Assembly: GCF_014268505.2 (NCBI RefSeq)
Contig: NZ_JABWQP020000003.1
Location: 124,001-188,000 of the forward strand
Origin: Pseudomonas khorasanensis
Lineage (GTDB): Bacteria; Pseudomonadota; Gammaproteobacteria; Pseudomonadales; Pseudomonadaceae
Length of the DNA: 64,000 nucleotides
Direction of reading: 5' to 3'
Below the pieces are notes generated by a model. The model saw only the letters and a list, made by a program, of their open reading frames with translations, did not search any database and was not told the origin of the DNA. The stretch's first letter is position 1, and each line of letters begins with the position of its first letter. The position numbers and the translations under genes are program-made. This document shows positions 36,851-45,077 of this stretch, in pieces.

Positions 36851-37554
36851 TTTTGGACGGTCAACGGTGCGTCGTAGCTGTCGACGGCAAAACCGTACGT
36901 TGTCGCCGGAAACAACCGTACGTGACTGGCCAATGTCGACGGTGTGGTGAGCAACAGCACTTCGCCCGGCAAAATGTAAGTGCGTTGCAGGTCGAGAGTG
37001 ACGCCACCGGGAATAAGATTCACCGCTTTGGACAGCCTGACCACATACGGGCTCGGGTTACTGACGCGCACTTGTTTGCCCGCGACGCTCCAGACCAGGC
37101 GCTTCCAGGGCGTACGGTCGATAGCCAGATTGGCCGGCCGGACAATTACCGGAATGTTCTGGCGCACAGTCAGATGCACCTGCGCGCCGCTCCCCTCTTG
37201 CCGTGGGCTGATTCCTTCGAATACCACGCGTTGCAGTCGCTCGGTTTTCAGCGGTTCGACATCACGCAATATGAACCGCACCTGCTGACTTTTGCCCGGC
37301 TCGACCCGCGCCACCGGAGGACTCAGCAATAGCAGCGGCGCGGTATCCTCGCGGATGTGCTCGATGGTGCTGTAAAGCAATGCCGGCCGGGCGTCGGTGT
37401 TGCGCACGTTCACAGTTGCCTCCCCTGAGGCTTGATCGACCACTACAACAGGGGTTTCAGGAACCATGCCCGCGGCATGGCTACTGACGCACGTAAATGA
37501 CACGCACACGGCCACGAAGGCGGCAGGCACCTGGAAAGGAAAACGGGGGTACAT
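36847..37554 (-). CDS. Periplasmic pilus chaperone (PapD/FimC-like)
   Basis: A 235-residue chaperone. After a signal peptide ending near SSHAA come two Ig-like domains. The first includes the G1-type donor strand region with VEPGKSQQVRFILRDVEPLKTERLQRVVFEGISP. The second includes RQNIPVIVRPANL and WSVAGKQVRVSNPSPYVVRLSKAVNL. It binds the fimbrial subunit in the periplasm by donor-strand complementation and hands it to the usher. ATG preceded by GGAG. It lies between the subunit gene and the usher. Confidence 0.92.
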   Translation of the reverse strand: MYPRFPFQVPAAFVAVCVSFTCVSSHAAGMVPETPVVVVDQASGEATVNVRNTDARPALLYSTIEHIREDTAPLLLLSPPVARVEPGKSQQVRFILRDVEPLKTERLQRVVFEGISPRQEGSGAQVHLTVRQNIPVIVRPANLAIDRTPWKRLVWSVAGKQVRVSNPSPYVVRLSKAVNLIPGGVTLDLQRTYILPGEVLLLTTPSTLASHVRLFPATTYGFAVDSYDAPLTVQK

Positions 37555-37690
37555 GAGATTCTCCAGCGGGCATCGGCCGAATCCGCCAGGCGATTTCGGT
37601 CGATACCGTTTTACGAAATATGCGCTAACGCTGTTCGGACCCTGCGAAGCGCGCGTCAGGCGATCCGCATGGACACGTCAGCCATTCAAA

Positions 37691-38341
37691 TCAGAGGTAG
37701 AACACGTCGAACGTGACCGAACCATCGAGCTGGAACTCGTCGGTGGTCGGCGGCAGAGCGGCGGTCGGGCGAATCGCTGCAGCGACCTTCATCGGGAACA
37801 CGTGCAACCGGGCAGCGGCAGGACCCGCAGCAGCACTCGGCCCCCAGGAATACGAGGTGGGTGCGTTGGACACCAGACCGGTGGCCGGTACTCGCCATAC
37901 CGGGTTTTGCGGGGTGCGTACCAGGAAGGTTTGTGGCGTGCCATCGGTCATTGGCTGGCCGGTCAATAGACCGAAACCACCGATGCCCACACCCTGTGTG
38001 CTGCCCAGACCGTAATAGAGCGTGTCGGACGTCCGGCCATTGAACGTCAAGCCCGGCACTTTCGTAGCGGCACGGTTATCGGTGGCTGCAATTTCAACCG
38101 CCGCCGGTGCGTCGCACGCAATCTTGAGGGAAATATCCCGGGCGGGCAGATCGTTTTGCTGGGTCGGGCTCAGGCTGGCGGCGAAAATACGCCCCAGATC
38201 AACGTTGCTGCCGCCGGCAAACGCCGGAATGCAAGACGTCGGAATCACCGTCCCGGAGACCGTCAGGTCGACGTTGGCGGCCTGGGCCGCAAAAGGGGAT
38301 AGCGCCAATACCAAGGCACTGGCCGCGTAGAGTTTTTTCAT
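37691..38341 (-). CDS. DUF1120 fimbrial subunit
   Basis: A 216-residue secreted protein. The signal peptide is MKKLYAASALVLALSPFAAQA. The mature part begins NVDLTVSGTVIPTSCIPAF and ends VTFDVFYL, a terminal beta strand typical of subunits recognised by pilus chaperones. The two Cys (CIPAFAGG and LKIACDAP) could form the conserved disulfide. DUF1120 proteins accompany chaperone-usher genes in Pseudomonas and some enterobacteria. It is first in the operon and the only structural subunit in the window, so either it forms a homopolymer or other subunits are elsewhere. Confidence 0.87.
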   Translation of the reverse strand: MKKLYAASALVLALSPFAAQAANVDLTVSGTVIPTSCIPAFAGGSNVDLGRIFAASLSPTQQNDLPARDISLKIACDAPAAVEIAATDNRAATKVPGLTFNGRTSDTLYYGLGSTQGVGIGGFGLLTGQPMTDGTPQTFLVRTPQNPVWRVPATGLVSNAPTSYSWGPSAAAGPAAARLHVFPMKVAAAIRPTAALPPTTDEFQLDGSVTFDVFYL

Positions 38342-38579
38342 ACTTGTTTACCTGTTGATGGTTGAGCACATGCACAGGTCGCGTCAGGACCATTAGGCAA
38401 TCCTGAACGGGCTTGATGCCCGCACATCATTCCCGCTTCAGAAAGGCTTTTCTGTAGGTTCCAGGCACGCCGTGGAAGCGGCGTTTACGACGTAGCGTGT
38501 AGTCCATTTCAGCGAGCATCGTCAGGGCTGACGCAAAGTCATGAGTGAATTTTATCCAACCGAGTAATGTCCTACAGCC
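38342..38579. other. Divergent promoter interval, fimbrial operon and PLD gene
   Basis: A 238-base gap that must hold promoters for both transcription units. No regulator-binding palindrome or small gene is clear to me. Confidence 0.35.
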
Positions 38580-40190
38580 GTGCCATACTTCGACCTTCGA
38601 CCCGCCACGAGACGATCCTCCTTGAGATCCAGAACGGTCCTGCTTTTCCCTGTACTTCTCGTGCTCCTGCTCAGCGGTTGCGCAAACCTGCATGCGCAGC
38701 GCGAACCGAGCCAGGCGTTGCCGGCGTCCGACTCGGCTTTCGGCCGGTCGATTCAGGCCCAGGCGGCCCCGTATGGAGGACAGTCGGGATTTCGCCTGCT
38801 CTCCGACAGCGGCGAGGCATTCACCGCCCGGGCCGAGCTGATCCGCAACGCCCAGACCAGCCTCGACTTGCAGTACTACATCGTCCACGACGGTGTCAGT
38901 ACGCGAATGCTTGTGGAAGAACTGTTGAAAGCCGCCGACCGGGGCGTGCGCGTTCGCATTCTGCTCGACGACACCACCAGCGATGGCCTCGATCAGATCA
39001 TCGCGACCCTGGCGGCGCACCCGCAGATCCACATCCGCCTGTTCAATCCGCTGCACTTGGGACGCAGCACCGGCGTGACCCGCGCGGCGGGGCGGCTGTT
39101 CAACCTGTCACTGCAACATCGGCGGATGCACAACAAGCTGTGGCTAGCGGACAACAGCGCGGCCATCGTCGGCGGGCGCAATCTGGGCGACGAGTATTTC
39201 GATGCCGAACCCAATCTGAATTTCACCGACATCGACATGCTCGGTATCGGGCCGGTCGCCGAGCAACTCGGGCACAGTTTCGATCAGTACTGGAACAGCG
39301 CGCTGAGCAAGCCGATCGACGAATTCCTCTCCACCAAACCGACCGCAGCGGACTTGGAAAACACGCGCACGCGCCTGGAGGAATCGCTGGAAGAAACCCG
39401 CAAACAGAATCACGGGCTCTATCAACAATTGATGAAATTCACCACCGACCCGCGCATGGACATCTGGCGCAAAGAGTTGATCTGGGCCTGGAATCAGGCC
39501 TTGTGGGATGCGCCGAGCAAGGTGCTGTCCAAGGGCGAACCCGATCCGCACCTGTTGCTGACCACGCAACTGGCGCCGGAGCTGACCGGCGTCAGCAAAG
39601 AGCTGATCATGATTTCCGCGTACTTCGTGCCGGGCCAGCCGGGGCTGGTCTACCTGACCGGGCGCGCCGATGCCGGGGTTTCCGTGAGCCTGCTGACGAA
39701 TTCGCTGGAGGCGACTGACGTACCGGCGGTGCACGGCGGTTATGCGCCTTATCGCAAGGCCTTGTTGCAGCATGGGGTGAAGCTTTATGAACTGCGGCGC
39801 CAGCCTGGGGATAACTACGGCAGCGGCCCTCGGGTGTTCTACAGCAAGTCGTTTCGCGGCTCGGACTCCAGCCTGCACAGCAAGGCCATGATCTTCGATC
39901 GACGCAAATCGTTTATCGGCTCGTTCAATTTCGATCCACGTTCGGTGCTGTGGAACACCGAAGTCGGCGTACTGGTCGACAGCCCGGAACTGGCCGTGCA
40001 CGTGCGCGCACTGGCGCTGCAAGGCATGGCGCCGAACCTGAGCTATCAGGCGAAACTTGAGGATGGCAACGTTGTTTGGGTCACCGAAGACAATGGTCAG
40101 ATGCATACTTTGACCAAAGAACCTGGGAGCTGGTGGCGACGCTTCAACTCATGGTTCAGTACCAGCGTAGGGCTCGAGCGGATGTTGTAA
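38580..40190 (+). CDS. Phospholipase D-family lipoprotein (cardiolipin synthase-like)
   Basis: A 536-residue protein with a lipobox, LLVLLLSGCANLH, giving a lipidated Cys near residue 34. Two HKD motifs mark the phospholipase D superfamily: HRRMHNKLWLADNSAAIVGGRNLGDEYFD near residue 180 and LHSKAMIFDRRKSFIGSFNFDPRS near 435. Related proteins such as cardiolipin synthase C transfer phosphatidyl groups. The lipid anchor suggests an envelope location. The start GTG has only a weak ribosome binding site, and no better in-frame start precedes the signal sequence. Confidence 0.88.
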   Translation: MPYFDLRPATRRSSLRSRTVLLFPVLLVLLLSGCANLHAQREPSQALPASDSAFGRSIQAQAAPYGGQSGFRLLSDSGEAFTARAELIRNAQTSLDLQYYIVHDGVSTRMLVEELLKAADRGVRVRILLDDTTSDGLDQIIATLAAHPQIHIRLFNPLHLGRSTGVTRAAGRLFNLSLQHRRMHNKLWLADNSAAIVGGRNLGDEYFDAEPNLNFTDIDMLGIGPVAEQLGHSFDQYWNSALSKPIDEFLSTKPTAADLENTRTRLEESLEETRKQNHGLYQQLMKFTTDPRMDIWRKELIWAWNQALWDAPSKVLSKGEPDPHLLLTTQLAPELTGVSKELIMISAYFVPGQPGLVYLTGRADAGVSVSLLTNSLEATDVPAVHGGYAPYRKALLQHGVKLYELRRQPGDNYGSGPRVFYSKSFRGSDSSLHSKAMIFDRRKSFIGSFNFDPRSVLWNTEVGVLVDSPELAVHVRALALQGMAPNLSYQAKLEDGNVVWVTEDNGQMHTLTKEPGSWWRRFNSWFSTSVGLERML

Positions 40191-40202
40191 TCAGACAGGG
40201 AG

Positions 40203-40296
40203 GTGGCGAGGGAGCTTGCTCCCGCTGGGCTGCGCAGCTGCCCCAAAGATCTTGTGAGCGCTGCGCACTCAAGCGCGAGCAAGCTCCCTCGCCACA
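40203..40296. repeat. Palindromic repeat pair, type C
   Basis: The arms are gtggcgagggagcttgctcc followed by cgctgggctgcgcagc, and gctgcgcactcaagcgcgag followed by caagctccctcgccac. This family differs from types A and B. A second copy is at 49.3 kb. It lies between convergent genes. Confidence 0.88.
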
Positions 40297-40317
40297 TTGT
40301 TTATCCGAAACGCCGTA

Positions 40318-41463
40318 TCAGGCAGGCTCGGTCATCGGGCCGAAAGCGCCTTGGCGGAACAACAAAAGCACCAGCCCAAACGCCCCGGCCGCCATCAACA
40401 ACGGCAACGCATGCCCGTTGATCCACTGGCTTCCCGCACCCGCCGCCAACGGGCCGACCAGACACCCAACGCCCCACAACTGCGCGATATGCGCATTGGC
40501 GCGCACCAGCGCATCGTCACGATAGCGCTCGCCGATCAGAATCAACGACAGGGTGAACAAGCCGCCGGCGCTGGCGCCGAACAGCACCCACAACGGCCAG
40601 ATCAGCAACGTATCGAGCAGCAGCGGAATCGCCAGACTCGACAGCATCAACACCACCGCACAACCGGCGAACAGCGTGCGCCGCGACAGGTAATCCGCCA
40701 GTGCACCGATCGGCAGTTGCAGCAGCGCATCGCCCACCACCACGGTGCTGACCATGGCCAGGGCAATTTCGGCAGTGAAACCCTGTTGCAGGCAATACAC
40801 CGGCAGCAAGGTGAGGATCATTGCCTCGAAAGCCGCGAACAACGACACCGCCCAGGCAATCGCCGGCAGCTCGCGCGCAAAGCCCCACAGGTCGCCAAAC
40901 GTCACGCTGTTGGCTTCACTGCTCGGCGCACCGCTACGGCCCATCAACAGCAAAGGCGAAACCGTCAGCAGGCCGACTCCCACCCAAAAGCCGTAATCAT
41001 GCCCCGTACCTATCGCCCCCAGCAGCAGCGGGCCCGACAGCTGGCTCAACGCATAGCTGCTGCCATACAGGGCCACCAGACGACCGCGCCACTGTTCGAC
41101 CACCAATTGGTTGATCCAGCTTTCGCCAAGAATGAACACGATGGTCAGGATCACGCCGATCATCAGCCGCAGCACCAGCCAGATCGGGTAACTCGGCAAC
41201 AATGCCAGCAAGCCGATAGACAGTGCGCCCGCCCACAAGCACAGACGCATCAGGTTGGCCGTGCCGAAATACGCGGCGAGGTGGCTGGAAATCTTCGCGC
41301 CGAGCAGCACACCAATCGCCGGCATTGCCGCCATCACGCCTATGGCGAACGAGCCATAACCCCAGCCCTCCAGGCGCAACGACACCAGCGGCATGCTCAC
41401 CCCCAGCGCCAGGCCGACACTCAAGACAGACGCCAACACGGCGAAATACGTCGCCCACCGCAT
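40318..41463 (-). CDS. MFS transporter (YcaD/YfkF-like)
   Basis: A 381-residue major facilitator with about twelve helices. The ATG giving MRWATYFAVLASVLSVGLALG was chosen because GGAGCGTGGAGC precedes it; the longer frame would read through a REP. Conserved pieces include GWGYGSFAIGVMAAMPAIGVLLGAK, ESWINQLVVEQWRGRLVALYGSSY and GALADYLSRRTLF, the MFS loop motif after helix 8. The family is that of YcaD-like transporters, whose substrates are mostly unknown. The neighbouring polyamine genes may be coincidental. Confidence 0.88.
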   Translation of the reverse strand: MRWATYFAVLASVLSVGLALGVSMPLVSLRLEGWGYGSFAIGVMAAMPAIGVLLGAKISSHLAAYFGTANLMRLCLWAGALSIGLLALLPSYPIWLVLRLMIGVILTIVFILGESWINQLVVEQWRGRLVALYGSSYALSQLSGPLLLGAIGTGHDYGFWVGVGLLTVSPLLLMGRSGAPSSEANSVTFGDLWGFARELPAIAWAVSLFAAFEAMILTLLPVYCLQQGFTAEIALAMVSTVVVGDALLQLPIGALADYLSRRTLFAGCAVVLMLSSLAIPLLLDTLLIWPLWVLFGASAGGLFTLSLILIGERYRDDALVRANAHIAQLWGVGCLVGPLAAGAGSQWINGHALPLLMAAGAFGLVLLLFRQGAFGPMTEPA

Positions 41464-41506
41464 GCTCCACGCTCCTGTGGATATCCTTATGTGAACTACA
41501 AAACCA

Positions 41507-41597
41507 ATGTGGGAGCGAGCCTGCTCGCGATGGCGGTGTCGCATGCAACATTCATGTCGACTGTCACACCGCCATCGCGAGCAGGCTCGCTCCCACA
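41507..41597. repeat. REP doublet, type A
   Basis: Left unit tgtgggagcgagcctgctcg followed by cga; right unit the reverse complement, ending cgagcaggctcgctcccaca. It lies upstream of the MFS gene and downstream of the aldehyde dehydrogenase on the same strand, so here it is not between convergent genes. Confidence 0.9.
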
Positions 41598-41650
41598 GGG
41601 GATCTGCTTCGCTTGGGAAACCTGCTTCTGCAGCAGGCTTCCTCAGCGGC

Positions 41651-43144
41651 TTACAGCTTGATCCAGGTCGCCTTCAGCTCGGTGTATTTGTCGAACGCAT
41701 GCAGCGACTTGTCGCGGCCGTTGCCCGACTGCTTGAAACCGCCGAACGGTGCGGTCATGTCGCCGCCGTCGTACTGGTTGACCCACACACTGCCGGCGCG
41801 CAAGGCCTTGGCGGTCAGGTGTGCCTTGGAGATGTCCTGCGTCCACACCGCGGCAGCCAGGCCGTATGGCGTGTCGTTGGCGATCTGGATAGCCTCCTCG
41901 GCCGTGTCGAAAGCGATGACCGACAGCACCGGGCCGAAGATCTCCTCCTGGGCAATCTTCATCGCATTGTTCACGCCGTCGAAAATCGTCGGCTCGACGT
42001 AGGTGCCACCGGTTTCCTGCAAGATGCGCTTGCCGCCCGCGACCAGTTTTGCGCCGTCGGTATGGCCTGACTCGATGTACGACAGCACGGTGTTCATCTG
42101 CTGGGTGTCGACCAGCGCGCCGACATTGGTCGCCGGGTCCAGCGGGTTGCCCGGCTTCCAGGTTTTCAGTGCCTCGATCACCATCGGCAGGAATTTGTCC
42201 TTGATCGAACGCTCGACCAGCAAACGCGAACCCGCCGTGCAGACTTCGCCCTGGTTGAAGGCAATGGCGCTGGCGGCGGATTCGGCGGCCGCCTGCAGAT
42301 CCGGCGCATCGGCAAAGACGATGTTGGGGCTCTTGCCGCCGGCTTCCAGCCAGACGCGTTTCATGTTCGACTCGCCTGAGTAGATCATCAGTTGCTTGGC
42401 GATCTTGGTCGAGCCGGTGAACACCAGCGTATCGACATCATTGTGCAGGGCCAGCGCTTTGCCAACGGTGTGGCCGTAGCCTGGCAGCACGTTGAGCACG
42501 CCTTTCGGAATCCCGGCCTCGACTGCCAGCGCAGCGATCCGGATGGCGGTCAGCGGGGATTTCTCCGACGGCTTGAGGATCACCGAGTTACCGGTCGACA
42601 GCGCTGGGCCTAGCTTCCAGCAGGCCATCATCAGAGGAAAGTTCCACGGCACAATGGCGCCGACTACACCTACAGGTTCACGGGTCACCAAGCCCAACTG
42701 GTCGTGCGGGGTCGCGGCGACTTCGTCGTAGATCTTGTCGATCGCTTCACCACTCCAGCTCAGCGCCTGCGCCGCACCCGGCACGTCGATGTACAGCGAA
42801 TCGCTGATCGGCTTGCCCATGTCCAGGGTTTCAAGCAGCGCCAGTTCTTCGGCATGCTGTTTCAACAGGCTGGCAAAACGGATCATTGTGGCTTTGCGTT
42901 TGGTCGGCGCCAGGCGCGACCAAACGCCGGAATTGAACGTAGCGCGGGCGTTTTCAACGGCGCGCTCGGCGTCGGCAGCATCGCAGCTGGCGATCTTGCC
43001 GAGCAGACGGCCATCGACGGGGCTGATGCATTCGAAGGTTTCGCCGGAAACGGCGTCGGTGTATTCACCATTCAGGAACGCGCGGCCTTCGATTTTCAGA
43101 TCGCGGGCGCGTTGTTCCCAGTCGGCACGAGTCAGGGTGGTCAT
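41651..43144 (-). CDS. puuC: Gamma-glutamyl-aminobutyraldehyde-type dehydrogenase
   Basis: A 497-residue NAD(P)-dependent aldehyde dehydrogenase. Catalytic Cys in FNQGEVCTAGSRLLVE, general base Glu in VWLEAGGKSPNIVFAD, Asn in IVPWNFPLMMACWK, and cofactor motif FTGSTKIAKQLM. Length and start (MTTLTRADWEQRARDLKIEGRAFLNGEY) match the PuuC/KauB group, which oxidises aldehydes from polyamine and betaine-type compounds. Together with pauR and the PuuB-like oxidoreductase it supports a polyamine catabolic role. In P. aeruginosa an aminotransferase gene follows; none is present here. Confidence 0.9.
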   Translation of the reverse strand: MTTLTRADWEQRARDLKIEGRAFLNGEYTDAVSGETFECISPVDGRLLGKIASCDAADAERAVENARATFNSGVWSRLAPTKRKATMIRFASLLKQHAEELALLETLDMGKPISDSLYIDVPGAAQALSWSGEAIDKIYDEVAATPHDQLGLVTREPVGVVGAIVPWNFPLMMACWKLGPALSTGNSVILKPSEKSPLTAIRIAALAVEAGIPKGVLNVLPGYGHTVGKALALHNDVDTLVFTGSTKIAKQLMIYSGESNMKRVWLEAGGKSPNIVFADAPDLQAAAESAASAIAFNQGEVCTAGSRLLVERSIKDKFLPMVIEALKTWKPGNPLDPATNVGALVDTQQMNTVLSYIESGHTDGAKLVAGGKRILQETGGTYVEPTIFDGVNNAMKIAQEEIFGPVLSVIAFDTAEEAIQIANDTPYGLAAAVWTQDISKAHLTAKALRAGSVWVNQYDGGDMTAPFGGFKQSGNGRDKSLHAFDKYTELKATWIKL

Positions 43145-43370
43145 TCGGGTGTCCTCCTCTTATTGAATACAAGCGCTGTGGCGCTCTTCAAGAATACTGC
43201 CCGGCCAGCCTGCATTTTCGGCCCAAGGCACCCGCCACCCTAAACCAGCGGCCGGGGTTGTTTCAATATATTTGACACAAGCCAGCGATACGGCCTTGCC
43301 GTGTTCATTTTAATAAACATAGACTTCGATCTTTCCAGTCATCACGCCGCATTCACGGGGGATAAAAACA

Positions 43371-43733
43371 ATGAACATCCAGAACGTCGTCGACATCAAC
43401 CTGACCACCAGCGAGGCTGAACGCTATCGTCCGGATCCAGCCAAAGTGCTCAAGGGCGATCCCGAACAAGCGGTGTTCAACCAATATGACAGCCCTTGCG
43501 GACAGATGAACGTCGGCGTGTGGGAAGGCGCGGTGGGTCAGTGGACGGTGAATTACACCGAACATGAGTATTGCGAAATCCTGCAGGGGGTTTCAGTGTT
43601 GCGTGACAGCGATGGCAATGCCAAGACCTTGCGGGTCGGCGATCGCTTTGTGATTCCGGCGGGGTTTCGTGGCACCTGGGAAGTGCTTGAGGCTTGCCGC
43701 AAGGTTTATGTGATTTTTGAACAGAATGCGTGA
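43371..43733 (+). CDS. Cupin domain protein (Cupin_3 type)
   Basis: A 120-residue single-cupin protein. The core is GVWEGAVGQWTVNYTEHEYCEILQGVSVLRDSDGNAKTLRVGDRFVIPAGFRGTWEVLE, with the cupin motif 1 acids and His in TEHEYCEILQG. It resembles the cupin_3/DUF861 group, which includes small enzymes and binding proteins such as ureidoglycine aminohydrolase-like proteins. The substrate is unknown. GGGG lies upstream of the ATG. It is divergent from the aldehyde dehydrogenase gene across 226 bases. Confidence 0.85.
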   Translation: MNIQNVVDINLTTSEAERYRPDPAKVLKGDPEQAVFNQYDSPCGQMNVGVWEGAVGQWTVNYTEHEYCEILQGVSVLRDSDGNAKTLRVGDRFVIPAGFRGTWEVLEACRKVYVIFEQNA

Positions 43734-43871
43734 ACTGCCACAGGGCCTTCTGTCACCAACAACCTGAGCGATATAAATAACTACCGCACACAATTGTCGA
43801 TCGTCCCGGATGCTGCAACCTGCCTCGGAAAAAGAGGCTCGACAGCATCATCAACAAGGAAGCGATCCCCT

Positions 43872-44147
43872 ATGATCCAGTTCTTCAAAATCAGCATCCT
43901 GGCAAGCTTTCTATTGCTTGCCAGCTTTACTTCAGCTCAGGCCGAACCGTCATCGCAGCAATGCAATACACGTTGGGCGCAGGATTTTATCGGCAAGTAT
44001 CTGACACTGGCCGTCAAAGAGGAGGCCCGCAAAACGGCGCGCGCGATCACAGTGGTCGTCAACTCGCTTGATCGACAACATCAGAACAACCGCTTACGCA
44101 TCCAGACTGATCTGGATTTGAAAATCACCCACCTGGATTGCGGTTGA
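43872..44147 (+). CDS. Small secreted protein of unknown function
   Basis: A 91-residue protein with a clear signal peptide (MIQFFKISILASFLLLASFTSAQA, cleavage after AQA) and AAGGAAG before the ATG. The mature part of about 67 residues contains two Cys, one near its start (QQCNTRWAQDFIGKYLTL) and one at the end (HLDCG), which could pair. No family recognised. An intrinsic terminator follows 30 bases downstream, which supports its being a real transcription unit. Confidence 0.65.
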   Translation: MIQFFKISILASFLLLASFTSAQAEPSSQQCNTRWAQDFIGKYLTLAVKEEARKTARAITVVVNSLDRQHQNNRLRIQTDLDLKITHLDCG

Positions 44148-44177
44148 CCTGCAGGCCCGCCTAAACCCTGGATAACA

Positions 44178-44211
44178 AAAAAGGCCCGTATCTCACGATA
44201 CGGGCCTTTTT
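44178..44211. terminator. Bidirectional terminator
   Basis: aaaaaggcccgtatc pairs with gatacgggccttttt around a four-base loop. It serves both the small secreted protein gene and the convergent rpmB-rpmG operon. Confidence 0.92.
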
Positions 44212-44230
44212 CGCAGTCGGGAAAAATCAA

Positions 44231-44386
44231 TTACTTGATTTTGCCTTCCTTGTAGATCACGTGCTTACGAACAACCGGATCATATTTCTTGATCTCGATT
44301 TTGTCCGGGGTAGTACGCTTGTTCTTGTCGGTAGTGTAGAAGTGACCAGTACCGGCGCTCGAGATCAAACGAATCAATTCACGCAT
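44231..44386 (-). CDS. rpmG: 50S ribosomal protein L33
   Basis: A 51-residue protein reading [20 protein letters not shown] and ending [10 protein letters not shown]. This is bacterial L33 of the Cys-free (zinc-independent) type. It follows rpmB by eleven bases on the minus strand, the standard rpmB-rpmG order, and a strong terminator follows. Confidence 0.96.
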   Translation of the reverse strand: MRELIRLISSAGTGHFYTTDKNKRTTPDKIEIKKYDPVVRKHVIYKEGKIK

Positions 44387-44397
44387 GATTAGCTCCC

Positions 44398-44631
44398 TTA
44401 AATCTTGCCATCGCGGCGAAGTTCGGCGAGCACGACAGTGATGCCACGCTTGTCGATGATACGCATGCCTTTGGCAGATACGCGCAGACGCACAAAACGT
44501 TTCTCTTCTTCAACCCAGAAGCGGTGATGCTGCAGGTTCGGCAGGAAACGACGACGGGTTTTGTTGTTTGCGTGGGAAATGTTATTCCCAGTCACCGGAC
44601 CCTTACCGGTAACTTGACATACTCTCGACAT
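44398..44631 (-). CDS. rpmB: 50S ribosomal protein L28
   Basis: A 77-residue L28, normal length. [20 protein letters not shown] and the [18 protein letters not shown] block are diagnostic; the C-terminal [11 protein letters not shown] is also conserved. It is the first gene of the rpmB-rpmG operon. L28 is a component of the large ribosomal subunit near the exit-site region. Confidence 0.97.
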   Translation of the reverse strand: MSRVCQVTGKGPVTGNNISHANNKTRRRFLPNLQHHRFWVEEEKRFVRLRVSAKGMRIIDKRGITVVLAELRRDGKI

Positions 44632-45077
44632 GCCTCAGCCCTCTAAAACCACATGCCCAACCCGGCATGGGTTGGCCGCTTAATCTCTCAGTCATTTGGC
44701 GCCAGGCGCCGCGTTTCTTTAGAGGTCTTACCGGCTACACCTACAGTGAAGGAACCGGGCCCCTAGAAAAGAGCGCTGCTTTATACCAGAAAGACCGGGG
44801 TGCAACAACAATCGGTGTGCAATCAATCGGTAAAAGGACGATTTTTTCTGCCGTAAGCGCCTTGGACAAAGGCCGGGAAGACTTTTGACCACTCGTCGCA
44901 GAAATCTCGTCCTGCAAGCGATTCGGACATTTCATCCCGCTGGCGATGACCACAACCGCACAAGAGTGCGCCTGAAAATGCAAAAAGGGGATAGTCATTT
45001 GCAATTCAGAGCTCTAGGGTAGGACTTTTCCAGACTGCACTTGCAGATGGGCCTTCGATCTGTAAAGGAAACCGACC
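44632..45077. other. Divergent intergenic region, rpmB and peptide-binding protein
   Basis: A 446-base gap. It carries the rpmB promoter on one side and that of the solute-binding protein gene on the other. A 73-codon frame (44667-44888) lacks a ribosome binding site and protein-like composition and is not called. No RNA gene or repeat is evident. Confidence 0.4.

Noticed and set aside
40297..41661. 454-codon plus-strand open frame over the MFS gene
   Set aside because: Gln/His/Arg-rich low-complexity translation antisense to a clear twelve-helix transporter, and it begins inside a repeat.
44667..44888. 73-codon open frame upstream of the peptide-binding protein gene
   Set aside because: No ribosome binding site, and it lies in the rpmB promoter region. 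Nothing supports translation.
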